Shown here one piece after another: positions 45,601 to 57,900 of a stretch of 64,000 bases of DNA (the stretch's first letter is position 1; every line of letters begins with the position of its first letter). A model generated the notes under the pieces. The model worked only from the letters and a program-made list of their open reading frames with translations, was not told the origin of the DNA and did not search any database. The stretch is from positions 1-64,000 of IMG/VR virus record IMGVR_UViG_3300021364_000017, one strand, 5' to 3'. The position numbers were made by a program, and so were the translations under genes. Source of the stretch: a virus.

Positions 45601-47341
45601 TCTCACTCTTAATACCGGCAGAACCAAAACTACGTATTGAAGTTTGTACAGTATCTCCTGTAAAAGTTTTGGAACCACCTACATTACTGAAAACTGACTT
45701 TACGTCGGAGAGTTTATAGTTTGTATCTCCTACAACAAATCTTGAGTTATCTAAAACTCCATTAAAGAGAATTCTTTCACCTGTGAAGAAATCTCCCTCA
45801 ACATTATATGCAGTTATTGTTGTAGCTGATGAAACATTACTCTTAAGATAGCCTTTTGCACCACTTGATTCACCTTTTATAAATGTTGATGTGTTAAGTG
45901 TTACTGGTTCATTTAAAGTAATTTCAGAATAAGTTTGAACATCAAACAATGATAAATCAAAAACGTTTAGATTTGGGAAAGTAGTGTCATAAGAACCACT
46001 CTCCAACGCAAAATCATAAACTCTAGCAATTCCAATTTCCTTACCTGATGATAAAAATGGATCATCACCCACCCTCTCATCTCTTAAACTTAAAGTCAAA
46101 GTGGTATTAACACCAATAGATGCAGAACCATTTACACGATTAAGATTTAAAGTTGGACCAAAACCAAAATTTACTGCTTGATTTTCAAGAGTTTTTGTTG
46201 ATCTTGGTTTTTCAAAATCAATCAAAGATGTTGCAATAGTCTCTACTTCATAACCCTTGACATATGCCTTACCAGGAGAAATTTTGTAAATTCCAAGATC
46301 ATCACTGGGAACATTACCGGATTGTGTAGTTTGATTTGAATTATAGATTCCTCTATTACCCTCATTATCATTAAGACTGTTTTTTACAGTTGTTACAAAC
46401 TCTTTTACATAATAATTACCAGATTCATCAAATGTTCTTCTTGCAAATTCATCTCCAAGAAAGTTAAATTCAGTATTTTTGTTAATTACACGTAAAATTC
46501 CGTCTTTTACCTCAGATAACTGAATAAAATTTGTATCATCAAAACTCCCAAGTGGTTTTTTACTAAGAGATGTAGAAATTTTCAATCTATCTGCACCTGG
46601 AGCAGTAAAATTATTAAATCCACGTGCATTATCATTCAATGATGTATCATCATCTGACGAAATAATCTCCTCAATAACGTCTAAACCAACTCTATAAGAT
46701 GGTGTGTTACTGTATTGATCTAAAATTAATGTTTCCTCATTAACATTAACAAAATATCCTCTTATATAATAAATTCCTCTTGAAATATTAAATGAAGAAC
46801 CAATAATTGCAGCATTTGAGGGTATTGTTAATGCAAATCCTTCGCCTGATGATATAAATGTTGACGCAAAAGATATGTTTTTACCTGCTAAAAGAATTTC
46901 ATTATCTAAAAATGAAATTATTTCTTCATCTGATGTTGGAGAATTCTCATAATTCAGATAAAGAGTGTAAACTCCTCTCTCCGACTCTTGATCAGTGATA
47001 TATGATACTACTTTTGCAGTTATACCTGAGGTTGCTCCTGTGATAGTAGAACCAATGAGTTGATCAAGATAAACTCCGACAGGAATACCAATAAACTCTG
47101 GTTCAATTTGGACACCATAAAAATTTTGGATGTATGTTAAATCACCAGGTATGACTTTTGTACCCTCTTTAAAGATATTATTGCCAAAATTCTCAACCTG
47201 ATTTTGAAGAATTGATTGTAAGCTAGTTAATTCCCTTGCTTGAACAGGAAAACCTGGCTTAAATAAAACCTTGTAAAAATTTGATTGAGGATCAAAGTCG
47301 TCAAAATAAGGTGCGACATTGAGATTAGTTTCCTGTGGCAT
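39695..47341 (-). CDS. Giant DUF4815-type baseplate/virion structural protein, 2548 aa
   Basis: The N-terminal 500 residues match the DUF4815 layout: MPQETNLNVAPYFDDFDPQS, FKPGFPVQARELTSLQSILQ, then GTKVIPGDLTYIQNFYGVQI and SPGKAYVKGYEVETIATSLI. The rest is beta-rich, with a Gln/Asn/Thr-rich linker around residue 1380-1430, a GxGY repeat near 1990-2020 and an RG...H..G module near 2160-2200 (YVKIGDEIIEYTG ... TRGIDNTVVQNHEKG). The C-terminus (IDDVVAFKSFRVKII, PQIRNLRVLSFA) is typical of cyanophage homologues. It occupies the place of T4 genes 9-12 and may replace several of them; this is inference. It starts after gene 8 with GAGAT before the ATG. Confidence 0.88.
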   Translation of the reverse strand: MPQETNLNVAPYFDDFDPQSNFYKVLFKPGFPVQARELTSLQSILQNQVENFGNNIFKEGTKVIPGDLTYIQNFYGVQIEPEFIGIPVGVYLDQLIGSTITGATSGITAKVVSYITDQESERGVYTLYLNYENSPTSDEEIISFLDNEILLAGKNISFASTFISSGEGFALTIPSNAAIIGSSFNISRGIYYIRGYFVNVNEETLILDQYSNTPSYRVGLDVIEEIISSDDDTSLNDNARGFNNFTAPGADRLKISTSLSKKPLGSFDDTNFIQLSEVKDGILRVINKNTEFNFLGDEFARRTFDESGNYYVKEFVTTVKNSLNDNEGNRGIYNSNQTTQSGNVPSDDLGIYKISPGKAYVKGYEVETIATSLIDFEKPRSTKTLENQAVNFGFGPTLNLNRVNGSASIGVNTTLTLSLRDERVGDDPFLSSGKEIGIARVYDFALESGSYDTTFPNLNVFDLSLFDVQTYSEITLNEPVTLNTSTFIKGESSGAKGYLKSNVSSATTITAYNVEGDFFTGERILFNGVLDNSRFVVGDTNYKLSDVKSVFSNVGGSKTFTGDTVQTSIRSFGSAGIKSENSSGTSLITLPTDPGFSFIGIASVGNLVKYSRPGFENVSFGRVSRVRRTKLNIVGVTTVNGICDGGLPQSDEEISNLEILSTKGASSFDSGNSSSNNAIFSEFPKQNISSVDLVGSELIIRKQFNTSISNNSTPVINAGTNEVFLPFDEERYTLIRSDGSTEVLTEDRFDFTNGSQSLQINGLGSNDTDTQLITTIRKTNVTSKTKLRNISQDLIINKSSNSASGIGTTTLNDGLTYGNFPFGTRVQDEIISLNTVDVYKIYGIFESEDNEDPTSPFMTLLQLDGLSGTTNDLIIGETLIGKTSGAKAIYLKRLDDNSIYFTYLNQSTFKNGEVINFQKSTVNAVSSEVNLGSKEITTDFKFFNGQRNTFYDYSRLIRRGEAQIPSRKLRVYYASSTYDPGDDGDITTINSYTGYDYGKEISLIGNVRNSDIIDARPRLSDYSLSEGARSPFEFDGRVFADGASGNLQSSKNIIASDESLTVTYEYYLPRADRLYIDREGSIGVSYGTPDDQPRLPESLSNVMNIANIYLPAYLYNTTDAEVKFIENKRYQMSDIAKLEQRIKNLEYYTSLNQLETNTLNLFVEDANGNNRFKSGIFVDNFTTLETQDTSIGVRNSIDTERGILRPSHYTTALNLELGTTAISGIGTTSNTNQDSNFAKVVGTNVKKTDRILTLDYTDDAWLQQPYATRVENVTPFLVQFWQGSIELTPEVDVWIDVNELEVNDVLIEGSFRGVAEALNAEITTRADGSRSGISPVVWNSWQTVGVDVNTSLSNNQSTQTNSSNRQTGQNTQTSNGLTVTTQTFQTETTNITTNNITATTSTTLAQNRTGNQFFVNERIDTESLGNRVVKREIINFMRSRNIDVNATGFKPFTRLYSFFDDVDVNNYVTPKLIEIEMLHGTFVVGETIRGRMNDGGSDIINSSTIPSINFRVAATNHKYGPFNNPTDTYDTNPYDREITIPPNYSESSSILNIDTFSLQSLELSQFSGWISTSMILTGATSGAEAKVTNVRLISDRVGTLQCSYFVPSPSNPANPTFETGRTNFRLTSSSTNSLVEGIVSTAGESIFYSQGDLDTTQESTLSVRNATVRQFDVSQSRSLSDNSSASTTIVSTDTNTDTTSTSQSVLVPPAPIPTRLPGNGRGRIDPLAQTFIVDDPTGVFITKVDVFFQSKDANVPVLFEIRETNLGTPTQRVLPFSAVSVNPDNVNISSDGTVPTTINLEAPVYLNPGREYALVLLSKSTEYRVWISRLGEADVSTLGQESGQILVTEQPLLGSLFKSQNASVWTPSQFEDLKFTLYAAIFKSQGSVTFFNPDLPSDLSLIDPNGLKINSKKIRIGLGVTVSDSELVIGNTVKQLNGVGEGTLVAFAGSITSDLSITNSGIGYTPSSGSFTYTGVALTSITGKGLNATADLTIQNGSVTGATINNGGNGYVIGDVLSPITVGDLNLGSGIQLSVQAILGSNTLVIDNVQGDFTTNSSFPLYYDNNSGITTELNSSVGGGVVPLSINVTEQGNYIRVFQRNHGLYSNVNTVTISDVKSDTAKTTLSQDYNFDSTTFIVTNNIPTHFNTFENIGVAGTNPGYVKIGDEIIEYTGVDGSALVGVTRGIDNTVVQNHEKGESIFKYELNGVSLRRINTTHELSNVNSSELNEQPIGLDYYYIKIQTNTNGSNRSSSNSEGFVPLYFNENKVGGGPSVKGTYNLPFNLITPKVTTITPLGTNILSQSRTISASSVSGNQESYLDKGFQQTTLYDKNYFDGLRMIASRENEKLLLNGDILPGKKSFALNFTLLSNNSRISPVIDLDNASVVFTMNRVNRPITDYISDFRVNNTEEDPNRFIYVSKNVTLENPATSLEVLLDGYASNFNDIRVFYALNQDVPVEEVIFTPFPGFNNIDTNGSIIDISQNDGNSDKRVPTVDSYVPEPTSDQFREYKFTIDDVVAFKSFRVKIIGTSTDQSNAPQIRNLRVLSFA

Positions 47342-47346
47342 ATCTC

Positions 47347-48933
47347 TTAGAATTGCAAGATAACTTTAACGTCTTCTTTCTGTGAAGATGATCTAGTAAC
47401 AGAGGGTCTGTTGTCAACATAAATGATGTCACCAGAATATTTCTGAGACTCTGGATTAGAAACTCCATTAGTGAATTTCTGACCCAGGAAGTATGTCCTA
47501 TTATTTAGAGTGGTAGACACACCTGTAAAATTCTGGTCAATTGTCAGTTGAGAACCTTCATTTGGTTGTATAATAAGACTTCCTCCTATTGAATCGGGAG
47601 TTGCGGTAAATCTTAATTGTTCAAAACCATATTCTGGATCATTTTGACTGTCGTTAATGTTGTCAAAAGAAGTTTTGAATCCTGCAGTTCTTCTATCCTG
47701 CCAATATTTTAAAACTCCAGTCTGTTTATCATATGAAACGACTTTTCCAACTGCAGTTGAACCAATTCCTGTACTTGTATCTTTGAAAATTGTTTGTGTA
47801 ACAAAACTATCTGCGGTAAATGATGCTTCTCCTATATCTCCTACAAGTTTTAGAGCATAAAGAGCACTTGCTTTATCTTCACTTAAATTGGTTACTGTGT
47901 TAAAACTTTTTGGATTTTTAACAATTCCTACTCTAGCATATTCATTTCCAGTTATAAAATCCGGGTTTTGGGTATCATTCTCAAATCTTGCATACGAAAG
48001 GACATTATAAGCACCCAATTCTCGATAAATGTCTGCACCATGACCACCAGGAGGAGGTATAATTACATTAAAAGATGGATCTTCGGTACCTTTTGGAACA
48101 CCACCACCATTTAAATCGAGTCTTCCAAATGAATATCCACTACCACCCTTCGAAACTGTAACAGACTCTACCTTTGAATCGTTATTTACAACAATTGTTG
48201 CTTCTGCACCCTTTCCATCACCAAGAATTGGAACTGTATATGTTCTATTAGCATCTCCAAGACCAGTTCCCCTATTTCTAATAGTTACTATTTTGATTTG
48301 GCCAGAATTTTTTGCATTTTCTCTGATAGCACTATAAATGGAACTGGTATCCCAATCATTTGGTACAGGAATGTAACTGGTAGATTCAAATTTTACGATT
48401 TGACTAGGATTTATTGTATAAAGATATTTCCAAATATAACCGTCACCACTACTTCCAGCCTCTCTTGGTTCCAAATCTGTAAAATTAGGTTCATCAAGAG
48501 ATGGTCCACCATTAAATGAATTATCAGGATTTGAATTGTTGAAAAGACAAATATAAACCTTAAATTCGCTATTAATTACGTAGAAGTTGGAATCGTAGAT
48601 ATCAAATGCGTTAGATGGTAGAGAAGGATTAGTCCTACTGATATCATTCCTCCACATATCATATGTGGTTCCTGACTGCCATTTAATTTTTTTTACTACC
48701 TGACTTACATCCCCAGAATTTATCTTTTTAAGGGCCAACATTGTGTCCCAATAAAAATTAGATTCATCTAAATTATCTTTAGGTGCGGGAGGATTTGAAT
48801 CCCAATCAATCTGGAATTCTGTCGCATCAGGCAATCCAATCCAAGCATAATATGAATTATTAGAATCTTTAACAGAATCTACAAAATTCTTGGCATTTAA
48901 TATACGAAGTTGATCAGTAATTATCGCAGCCAT
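47347..48933 (-). CDS. 8: Baseplate wedge subunit gp8
   Basis: Wedge protein of the baseplate. Cyanophage-type gp8 signatures are clear: MAAIITDQLRILNAKNFVDS, NNSYYAWIGLPDATEF, WDTMLALKKINSGDVSQVVK, SGTTYDMWRNDISR and EPREAGSSGDGYIWKYLYTI. At 528 residues it is longer than T4 gp8 (334). The extra middle part includes one GxGY repeat (TVSKGGSGYSFGRLDLNGGG). The late promoter TATAAATA is 21 bases upstream. Genes 8 and the DUF4815 gene are separated by five bases and probably form one message. Confidence 0.92.
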   Translation of the reverse strand: MAAIITDQLRILNAKNFVDSVKDSNNSYYAWIGLPDATEFQIDWDSNPPAPKDNLDESNFYWDTMLALKKINSGDVSQVVKKIKWQSGTTYDMWRNDISRTNPSLPSNAFDIYDSNFYVINSEFKVYICLFNNSNPDNSFNGGPSLDEPNFTDLEPREAGSSGDGYIWKYLYTINPSQIVKFESTSYIPVPNDWDTSSIYSAIRENAKNSGQIKIVTIRNRGTGLGDANRTYTVPILGDGKGAEATIVVNNDSKVESVTVSKGGSGYSFGRLDLNGGGVPKGTEDPSFNVIIPPPGGHGADIYRELGAYNVLSYARFENDTQNPDFITGNEYARVGIVKNPKSFNTVTNLSEDKASALYALKLVGDIGEASFTADSFVTQTIFKDTSTGIGSTAVGKVVSYDKQTGVLKYWQDRRTAGFKTSFDNINDSQNDPEYGFEQLRFTATPDSIGGSLIIQPNEGSQLTIDQNFTGVSTTLNNRTYFLGQKFTNGVSNPESQKYSGDIIYVDNRPSVTRSSSQKEDVKVILQF

Positions 48934-48954
48934 TTTTTATGGAACTTTTTTTTC

Positions 48955-48962
48955 TATTTATA
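48955..48962 (-). promoter_or_regulatory. Late promoter TATAAATA
   Basis: Perfect element 21 bases before gene 8, in the 43-base gap after the gp7-position gene. Confidence 0.72.
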
Positions 48963-48976
48963 GGTATATTGAATGT

Positions 48977-51900
48977 TTATAATATATAATTATCAAATTT
49001 TAGGGGATTGAACCTCTGAACAATTGGTGATGTTGTTATACCTGCATATGGTTGTGGAGAAAATTCCAGTGCAGTGGAACTTACCCTATTAATAAACTCA
49101 ATTTTACCATAAGAATATTCACCATATATTCTAGCATTATTAAAAGATCCATTACCGCTTGAGCCAGAAACCAAAAATTCTACTCTTCTAATAGTTGTTG
49201 TTCCAAGTCCCACATTTGATAGATCCTTTTCGAAATCATAAGCCTTTGTTGCTCTGTAAATTCCATCAGCAGTATCATTACTCAACAATGAAAAATTTGA
49301 ACGATTGATGACAAATACATCGTTCTCCTCTATTTGACTTATTGTAATTGCAGTACCAACATTATTAGCACTTCTTACAAATGAATCCTGAGGTATGTAA
49401 AGTTCAATTGTAAGAAGATCATTTGCAGATTTTGCAAATCCTACAATCTGTCCTTGATCACCACGATATGAGTTCACTTCAATAGTCTCTCTTCTTAATG
49501 ATGGTTGTTCAACTATGATCAATGGATCTTGAGTATAACCAGCACCTACATTATCAATTGATATTGAAAATAATTGATTACCAACAACTGTTGCTGAGGC
49601 AGTTGCACGTGTTCCACCTACTTTATCATCGGGCTCACTTATAGAAACAGATGGTGAAATAAGGTTGGAATATCCAATTCCATTATTTGTAATAGAAATT
49701 GCTGCAACTTCTGAACCTGCAATACTTACATTAGCAGTTGCAGGAACAATTTCGGATTGGTCAGTAATATTAATCTTATCCTGATAATCGATGAGTATTG
49801 TCTCTCGATTAAAATTAAACAATGGTCTTAACGTATCAACATATACAAAATTACTAGATAAACCAACAAAAGAAGTAATATAAGCCGAAGGGAAAATAGA
49901 TGGCTCTTGAGAGACTCTATCTTTGGTTACAAATTTTCCATCAATAGATATGTCAGTAGTTTGTTTACACCAAGTTACAGGTCTAACAATGGTTTGATCA
50001 GTTGTAACTCCAGGATTAATATATGGGAATGTATTAGTAGTATCTAATGTTGTAATTCCAGTAACAGTTCTTGGATCTTGTGACAATGCAATTGATTGCC
50101 CTCTCTCAATATCATTATTAAGTTGTAGAGAATCCCCTGGCTTAACTGTTTCTAAAACATCAACAAGAACAACGTCAACATTTGGAGTTCCTTTATAGAA
50201 AAGAATTTTTGAAGTATCACCTTCTTTTGGTGGTTCAGTAAATTCTATGTCACCACCACCTGTAAATTTATATGCCTCTCCAGGTACTTGTAAAATATCA
50301 TTAATAGTGACAATAAGATTTTGGGAAAGAACAATACCTGAACCTTTTACCGCAACAATTGCAAATGGCTTACCTGCAATCGTAAGTGGAAACTTCCTTT
50401 CAATTCCGTCAAATTTGTTATTTAATTTGTCAAATACCTCAATTTCTCCTAATGTCCACCCATTGAATGTATCACGATAGACATCTGATACTGTAATTTC
50501 AAAATTATTATCTGAAAAATCAGAAGTAGTTGGAATTCCGTTTGGACCACCAGTTTCAATTGTTAATCTTTCCCCAATCCCATATGCAAAACCTCCACTG
50601 ATCAGATCGAAATCTATAACACTGGAACCCTGACCAACTGTGATATCAACTCTTGCCCCAGTTCCAACTCCAGTTTGACCTTCGGAATATATTAAAGGAA
50701 TGTTAGAATATGGTATTGGTGCATCAATGACAATTGATGGTGGGTCACTTCGCTTTAAACCTGATCCTCTATTGTCTATATTAATTGCAACTATGTTACC
50801 ATTTTGTACAGTTGCTGTACCTATGTTGAAAATTGATGTTATTCCTGTATTCGGATTGACATAACCAACATTTACTACAGTCTGAATTCCAACTCTATAA
50901 CCGGAACCACTGTTCCCAATTGAGACACTTTCGATTCTTCCAAATCTCACAGTGCAAGTTGCACCGGCTTGTATTAATGGTTGATAGCCTAATCCATTAG
51001 TAGATCCTAAAGATATAATTGTTCCACCTCTTGGAACATCAGATTTATTTGGATCATCTTCTGAGGACAAATTGTCTCCAGTGTAGACGATACTTGTAAT
51101 TCCAACCGACTCCACTAATCTGAAATCCCCAATAGTTTCTTGTGTTCCTTTTGGTTCTTGAATAATATTGGAGTTAATAATAATAGCTTGTTGAGTTGAA
51201 AACCCAGTTACAGTATTTCCATTACTTAATAATGTAAAGTTTCTCTCTTGACCATTGAATTGACTCTGTATGTTATCAAAAGTATAATTTGTGAAGTAAG
51301 TATCAAATGTTTCATTTTCAATGCCACTTCTTAGGAATGTTCTTCCCTGAAAAGATGAATTTGTAGTAATTCCAATATAATCCCTATCATCAGGACTTCC
51401 CGTAGTAGTTCCAATTGGAGTTTTACCAAATGGTGCCGAAGTGAAATGGATTATATTGCCTAAAATATTATAATCTCCACCCATCAGTTCAATATTTGCT
51501 CCGTTACTATGAGTTTCAACTTTAGTGCCCAATTGTCCCCTAAGAACTCTAAATGAATTTGTACTTTCAACACCTATGTCTTGAATTAGCATAAATTCAT
51601 CATCAATTTTAATTAAATCGTTGGCCTTAAATGATTGTACACCTACAACATTAAATATATTATCAAATATTATGTTCTCATCCAATGTTGTCGAAACATT
51701 TACCTCTGTTAAAGGTGCCTGGATTAAATTGTCAATCGCCACCAACGATTTTGTATTTTGTTTTTGGGAAGTAATTTTATGATCTGTTCCAATACCAACT
51801 GATGTGATGTCGATTAAATTGGGTGAACTGAATAGAGCATCTGTAGCACTTACAGCAAACCCAATCTTAGAATCACTAATCTTGACTATAAAGACTTCTG

Positions 51901-54900
51901 TTGGTAATTTATCGGTAGTAACTCCAGATATGTTTGTCGGTGCAATGTTAATTGCATTGGCACTTGAAGACTCAGAATTCTCATAACTATAATTTACTTT
52001 TTCGCCAGTTACAAAGTAGTGATTATTAATAGTAACTTGATTTGATGTTGTATTAACAACTGAAGAATCACTTCCATTAAATATTCTTTCGAATATTGGG
52101 AAATTATTATTCTTCAATTCAAATGCAGTCTTCTTATCAAATTCTGTACCTGTATAATTTCCATAATCTGAAAAGAGAATATTATTATTTAAATCACTAA
52201 TCGAATTAATTCCAACAATATTATCATAATTCTTAAGTGTTATACCAAAAGTTATGACATTAACTGATGTATTTGGATTCGGTGTAAATTCTAAATTAAC
52301 TTGAGAACCACTTACCGATGCACCAACAGTACCTAAACCACAGCAATTCGATAATACTTGACCATATTTTACGATATTAAGAGTGTCTGAATCAACAAGA
52401 TGACACTCAAACATTTCATATTCGTCGTTTGTTACATCTTCGATAGTAACCAAGAAGTAACCTGAGGAAAATGGATCTGAATAAGAAGCAATTGTTTGTG
52501 CTACAGGATTGCTGTGTTGGAATATTGACAAATAATATGATTCCAGATTGGAAACTTCCAAACTTTGTGAACCTACATTATTATTTTGGTTATGAACTTC
52601 AATTACAAGGACATTTGCAGTTATTGCAGTCCCAACGATAGGAGTAAATTTGACATCAATATTACTTCCTACAGTATTTGCACCAAATGTTCCAAATCCT
52701 GAAGTTACACCAGGAGCAGTATTAATGTCACCATACTGAAGAAGTTCGACTTTACCCGAATCATCATGAAGAATATTTAATTCTGTGTAGAAGTAATTAT
52801 TCTCAGCATCTTCAAGTTGAATATGTACTTTTGCGGATCTATGTGCAGAATCAATTTGTACAAGTGTAGTTTCAGTATTAACTGGAACAACCAATGAAGA
52901 TGATCCTATTGATATAATGTCTCCTAATGTGGTATTACCTACTCCTGTAACACTTTCTACACCACTGAAAGAGAAGTATGATATATCGTAATTATTAAAT
53001 TTGAAATTGTTTGGGAAGAAAGTAAGATCCCATTGATCATCATTTTGTCTATCATAATCAAATGAACCAAGTGCGATGTTTGATTCTATTGAACCATATT
53101 CATTTACGTAACCATTTGATCCATCTTGGATTACAGTTACAGCACTGAATTGTTTTCTGTTTCTAAGTTCACTATCTTGAACTAATGTGAATATTTTGTT
53201 CCAAGCATATTTGTTATCAAAAGTATCTACTACAGAGAATTTTGTTTCTCGAGCATTTGAATTAAATTCTTCACTAAAATCATCAATTTTTAAAACTCTG
53301 TTTCCTCTTGATTCAAAAAAGTCAATTAGAATTTTATTTTCTAATACTATATTTGTTGATACTATTTTTCCATCTGATATATTTGAAGTTCTTTCTGTTG
53401 CACCATCAAAATCATAGAAACAATAAAGTGACTCTTCACCAATTACACTGACAACCGACACAACATCAATTTCAGCAACTGTAACAATACCAACTGCGGT
53501 ATTTTCAACCACTAAATCACCAAATTTTTCAAAACCAGAAATGTGACTCAGCGAACTAACAGGATCATCCCACCTATCATAGGATATTTTAGATTTAAGA
53601 GAATATGAAAAGTTTTGATAATATTCATTATTAGGTATGACCTGTAAACTATCATTTAAGAATCCAGAATTTTTCTGCCACCCAGAAATAAAAGTTGCTC
53701 CAACTCCAAGTTTAATTGTTGAATTAAAATCAATTAAATCCTTAACAACACCAGCATTTCCCGATCCTTGAGAAATAATAGTTGATCCTTTTTCGAAATC
53801 TTTATCAGACTGAACATATAAAAATCCACTTATTGGATCAAATCTTTCAATAATACCAACACCGCTTGGATTAGTTACTATCTCCCCTTTAAAGAATGGA
53901 GAGGTTTTAATAGAAGCTTCAAAAATAGGAAAGAATCTTTCTGGAACAACCGTACCAGATTCAAAAGTGGTTACATTTCCAGGAATTTCCCCATTTTCTA
54001 AGAAAGTTGTCAAATCGTATTCAATGTAAGCTCCATTACCCCCAAGATTTGGGTCAAGTGACTTAATTTCAAACAATGAATATTCATAATCCTCTGAGTT
54101 ATAACCTTTGCCAGTAGTACCTAATCCAATTGCAATATTTTCAACCAATACAGATTCACCAACAACAAAAGGCCAATCACTTTCCTTGCTAAATTGATTC
54201 TTAAATCCTAACCTTACAATTTTTGTGTTTTCATCATAACTTACAGAACTTATACTAAATCCATTTGTATTATTGGTAGGTATAAAAGTTGGGGGAGTTA
54301 AATTAAGTGAATTTGTGTTCTTAATGATTCTAACTTGATCATCTCCTAGATTATAATCTAAATCAACATCAATCTGTTCATTAGTCAGTCCATCCAAAAC
54401 TATTAAATTTGGTGCTTGACTGTAGTTAATGCCTGCGGAATTTACACCAATTGAATCAAATTTCCCTAATGGAGTAACTAAGAGTACTTGTGGAAGATTT
54501 GCAATTACATTTAGTGTTTTATCTGATGGGTAGCCAAAACCAATATTATTAAACTTTGTAGATAAAACTTTTCCGATCGTGTTGGATGATGGTCTTAGTA
54601 AAGCACCACTACCGGTTTCACTCATTACTGAAGAAAATCCTGGAAGTGATTTAAATCCAATTCCCTTGTTAAACCCATTCAGTTTACTTATTGGTCCTGT
54701 AGTATTTTTAGATACTGTAGTATATGTGACATTTTTATTAAATGAATTATTATTATCAGGATTAAATGGAATATTGTAATCAAACGTATTGTTAGTTATA
54801 TTAGAGATAGTATATGTACCATCAAATTTATTATGCACTAAATTTATAGAATTGTTATTAGGTACATCCACATCTTCATATATTTTAAGTTTTTTATCAG

Positions 54901-57900
54901 GAATATTGTCCAAATTAATTGGATTAAAGGAATAATATAATTTTTGAGGTATATTTTCCCCAACAGAAAGTGATAGTGATGCATTTTCTGTCAGACCAAC
55001 ACTCCCAGATCTTATAACTTCAAAATTGGATGTTGTTTTAGTGGTTACAAATTCATTATTCTTTTCAGGATCGGTAAACAATAATAATTCATATGCTGAA
55101 AAATCAAACCCTCCTTTTCTGAATGACAATGAACTATCTGACAAATCAAATTTTAAAGTTTGATTTTTTTGTATGTCAATTGGTGGATTTATTCTTGATA
55201 GAGTGGCTGTTTTTGCAGAACCAACATTTACAAATGTGGGATTTTCTTTTGTAAGTTCGAATTTATTTTCGACTAATTTAATAGTATCATTTCTTAAGAC
55301 ATAGACATAATACAAACCAGAATCAATTAGATTTTCTGATGGTCTATTATTTGGAGTATTATAGATTATTTTGTCGCCTGTCTTATACTTATTCTCAGGA
55401 ACTTTAAATGTATCGTTTACAATATCGACATTTGATTCACTAATTTCATCAGGATCAAAAACAATCCTTCTATTTCTATCATTATATTTTACAAAAATTG
55501 TGACCGTATTAGTTGGATCTACGTTTACTTTAACTCTGTCACCATTTTGTAATCCGTGTGTTTGTGCAGTCGAAACTGTTACGACATTTCTTGAAGTCCT
55601 TCCTTTTAAAGTTGTTGGAATGTTTGTAGTAAAACTATGATAATTACTAAGACCTGATTTTGATTGGAAAGATAAAAGACCGCCAGATTGTGAATTACTA
55701 CCCACATAACTTCCAACAGAATTAACACCTACTCTTTGAGACGATATACCAATAATATCTTTAGAAAGTGGAACTGCGAATAAGCTTTCATTATCAGACA
55801 AATTGTAAATTGAAGAACCTTGTATCCCACTAAATGCTCTAATCGACGCACCTTCGTTAGTTTTATATAATAATGGCGTATTTAAACTTAATCTATGATC
55901 TGGAATATAAATTTCTTTTTCATTCAATTGAATTTGAGTTTTTCCAACTCCAGGATTTGAAAATGTTATTGTAGTAATAGCTCCACTATTTTGAGTTCCA
56001 ATACCGAGTGATTCGTTTGGATCAAAATATAATTCTCTATTAAAAATTAAATTTTCTTTTGTTGAAATATTAGAAGATGTAAATTTAATTTTTCTTGGAT
56101 CGTCCCTTACAATTGTACCAGCAGGGTGTGATACAACCAATGAGTTATCAATACCTCTCAATATCCTAATTCTACCTGATATTTTATCAACATTTAGAAC
56201 TTTTACTCGTTCCTCCTCAATATTGAGAATGTCGTTGGATCTTATAACTCTTTCATCTAATGGACCTGAAAGATATGTATATGTTACAATACCAGTTACA
56301 GTATCTGTCCCAAGACCAACTGACAAATACCATCTCTCACTGGTTACTCCTACAACATATGAACCTTCAAAATTCTTGTAGTATGATGAAAGATCATCAA
56401 TAAAAATAGTATCTAAAGATTTGTAATTATGCGGTGTAGAAGTTAGACCAACAAATCCATTTTTTGAGTCAATTGTTGAAAATTCGACCTTTTCAATTGT
56501 TGTAGATGTAAGACTGATATTATCTACATTTTTGCCTGATAACTCAGTCACTCTGTAATCAAGATTTCTTCCTCCAGTAAATGTAGTATCAAACTTTACC
56601 TTATCATTTATTGAATAATTTTCTCCAGAGTCTAATATTTCAATATTATCTACGGAACCAGATGAAACTGCAGTAATATCAATTAATTGATTTCTCTCTT
56701 TATCTGAATTGAAAATATAATCATAACCACTATTTGAATTGTTTGTATAATAAAAAGATGTATTTCTAAAATATGATTCTTCTACTAAATTAAAATCTGT
56801 TTGGTTAGATGATGATTTAAAATTAAATTCTTCAGGTTTAGAATAGTATTCATTTCCTATAACATAAGGAAATACGGGTCTCCTACTATTTTTAAATGGT
56901 CCTGAGCCATCTTTATTATTAGAGATAGAAACGAAGTATGCATATACACCATTTGGATAATCGGGAGTTACACAGAACCTCCCATTTGATTTGTCCAAAT
57001 CTCCACTTCCTGTGAAAATATAATCATTTACAAAAATGCCTGTGGGAAAATCGTCAGAAGAGGGTCTATTATCAGGACTATTATTAATCTCATACCCAGA
57101 TTTTAATCTCACTATCCTACCACTACCATTTCTAAACTTAAATCCATACGGCCCATATATGGGATTTCCATCATATGCCCAGCCTAAAATTGGTGAATGA
57201 AAATTGATATTTCCATCATCTTGTGACAAGTCTGATATACCGAATTTTATATTATTTTCATCGAAACCAGACAAAACATTTAATGAATCTCTGAGAGAAC
57301 GTGGTGCGTAAAGTGATGCAAATTGAAGTGAAGAATTATCAATACTTTCACTTATAGTACAGTCGTCCTGCTGTAAATTTGCAAAATTCTTTTCAAACAA
57401 ATTAATATTCCATGCCTTTATACTTGCCTGAACTCTTGCACCAGAACCAGAATTTATTACATTGATAGTAGTTTTACCCGATTCATAACCTACACCACCC
57501 TTGTTTATAAAAACACTTTCTATTTTTCCATCTTTTAGTATGGGTACCAATACAGCAAAATTACCAGTGTCAGATATAATTTCAAGATCTGGGGGAGAAT
57601 TATAACCAGAACCACCTGAATTAATAACTACTTCTTTAATTTCACCATTATTAATTACTGGAGTGAGTTTTGCTTCTTTGCCAGATTCAAATGTTGTCTC
57701 TGGTTGTCTTGCAAAATCTATTATTGTAGAAGCTCCATATCCAACACCACCATCTGTAATATCAATTGATTCAATAGAACCTCTGAACACTGGTTGAACT
57801 TCTGCCTGATACAAGAACACATTTCCGATAAATGGATCCTCAGAAATTAACCAATTAGATCCATTTTGTACCCATACATAATAATCTGTCGGTGTAATTT

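Noticed and set aside
45084-45719. Plus-strand ORF of 211 codons opposite the DUF4815 gene
   Set aside because: It is fully inside a well-supported minus-strand gene, has no ribosome site or late promoter, and its Pro/Ser/Thr/Val composition mirrors the antisense of a repeat-rich frame.
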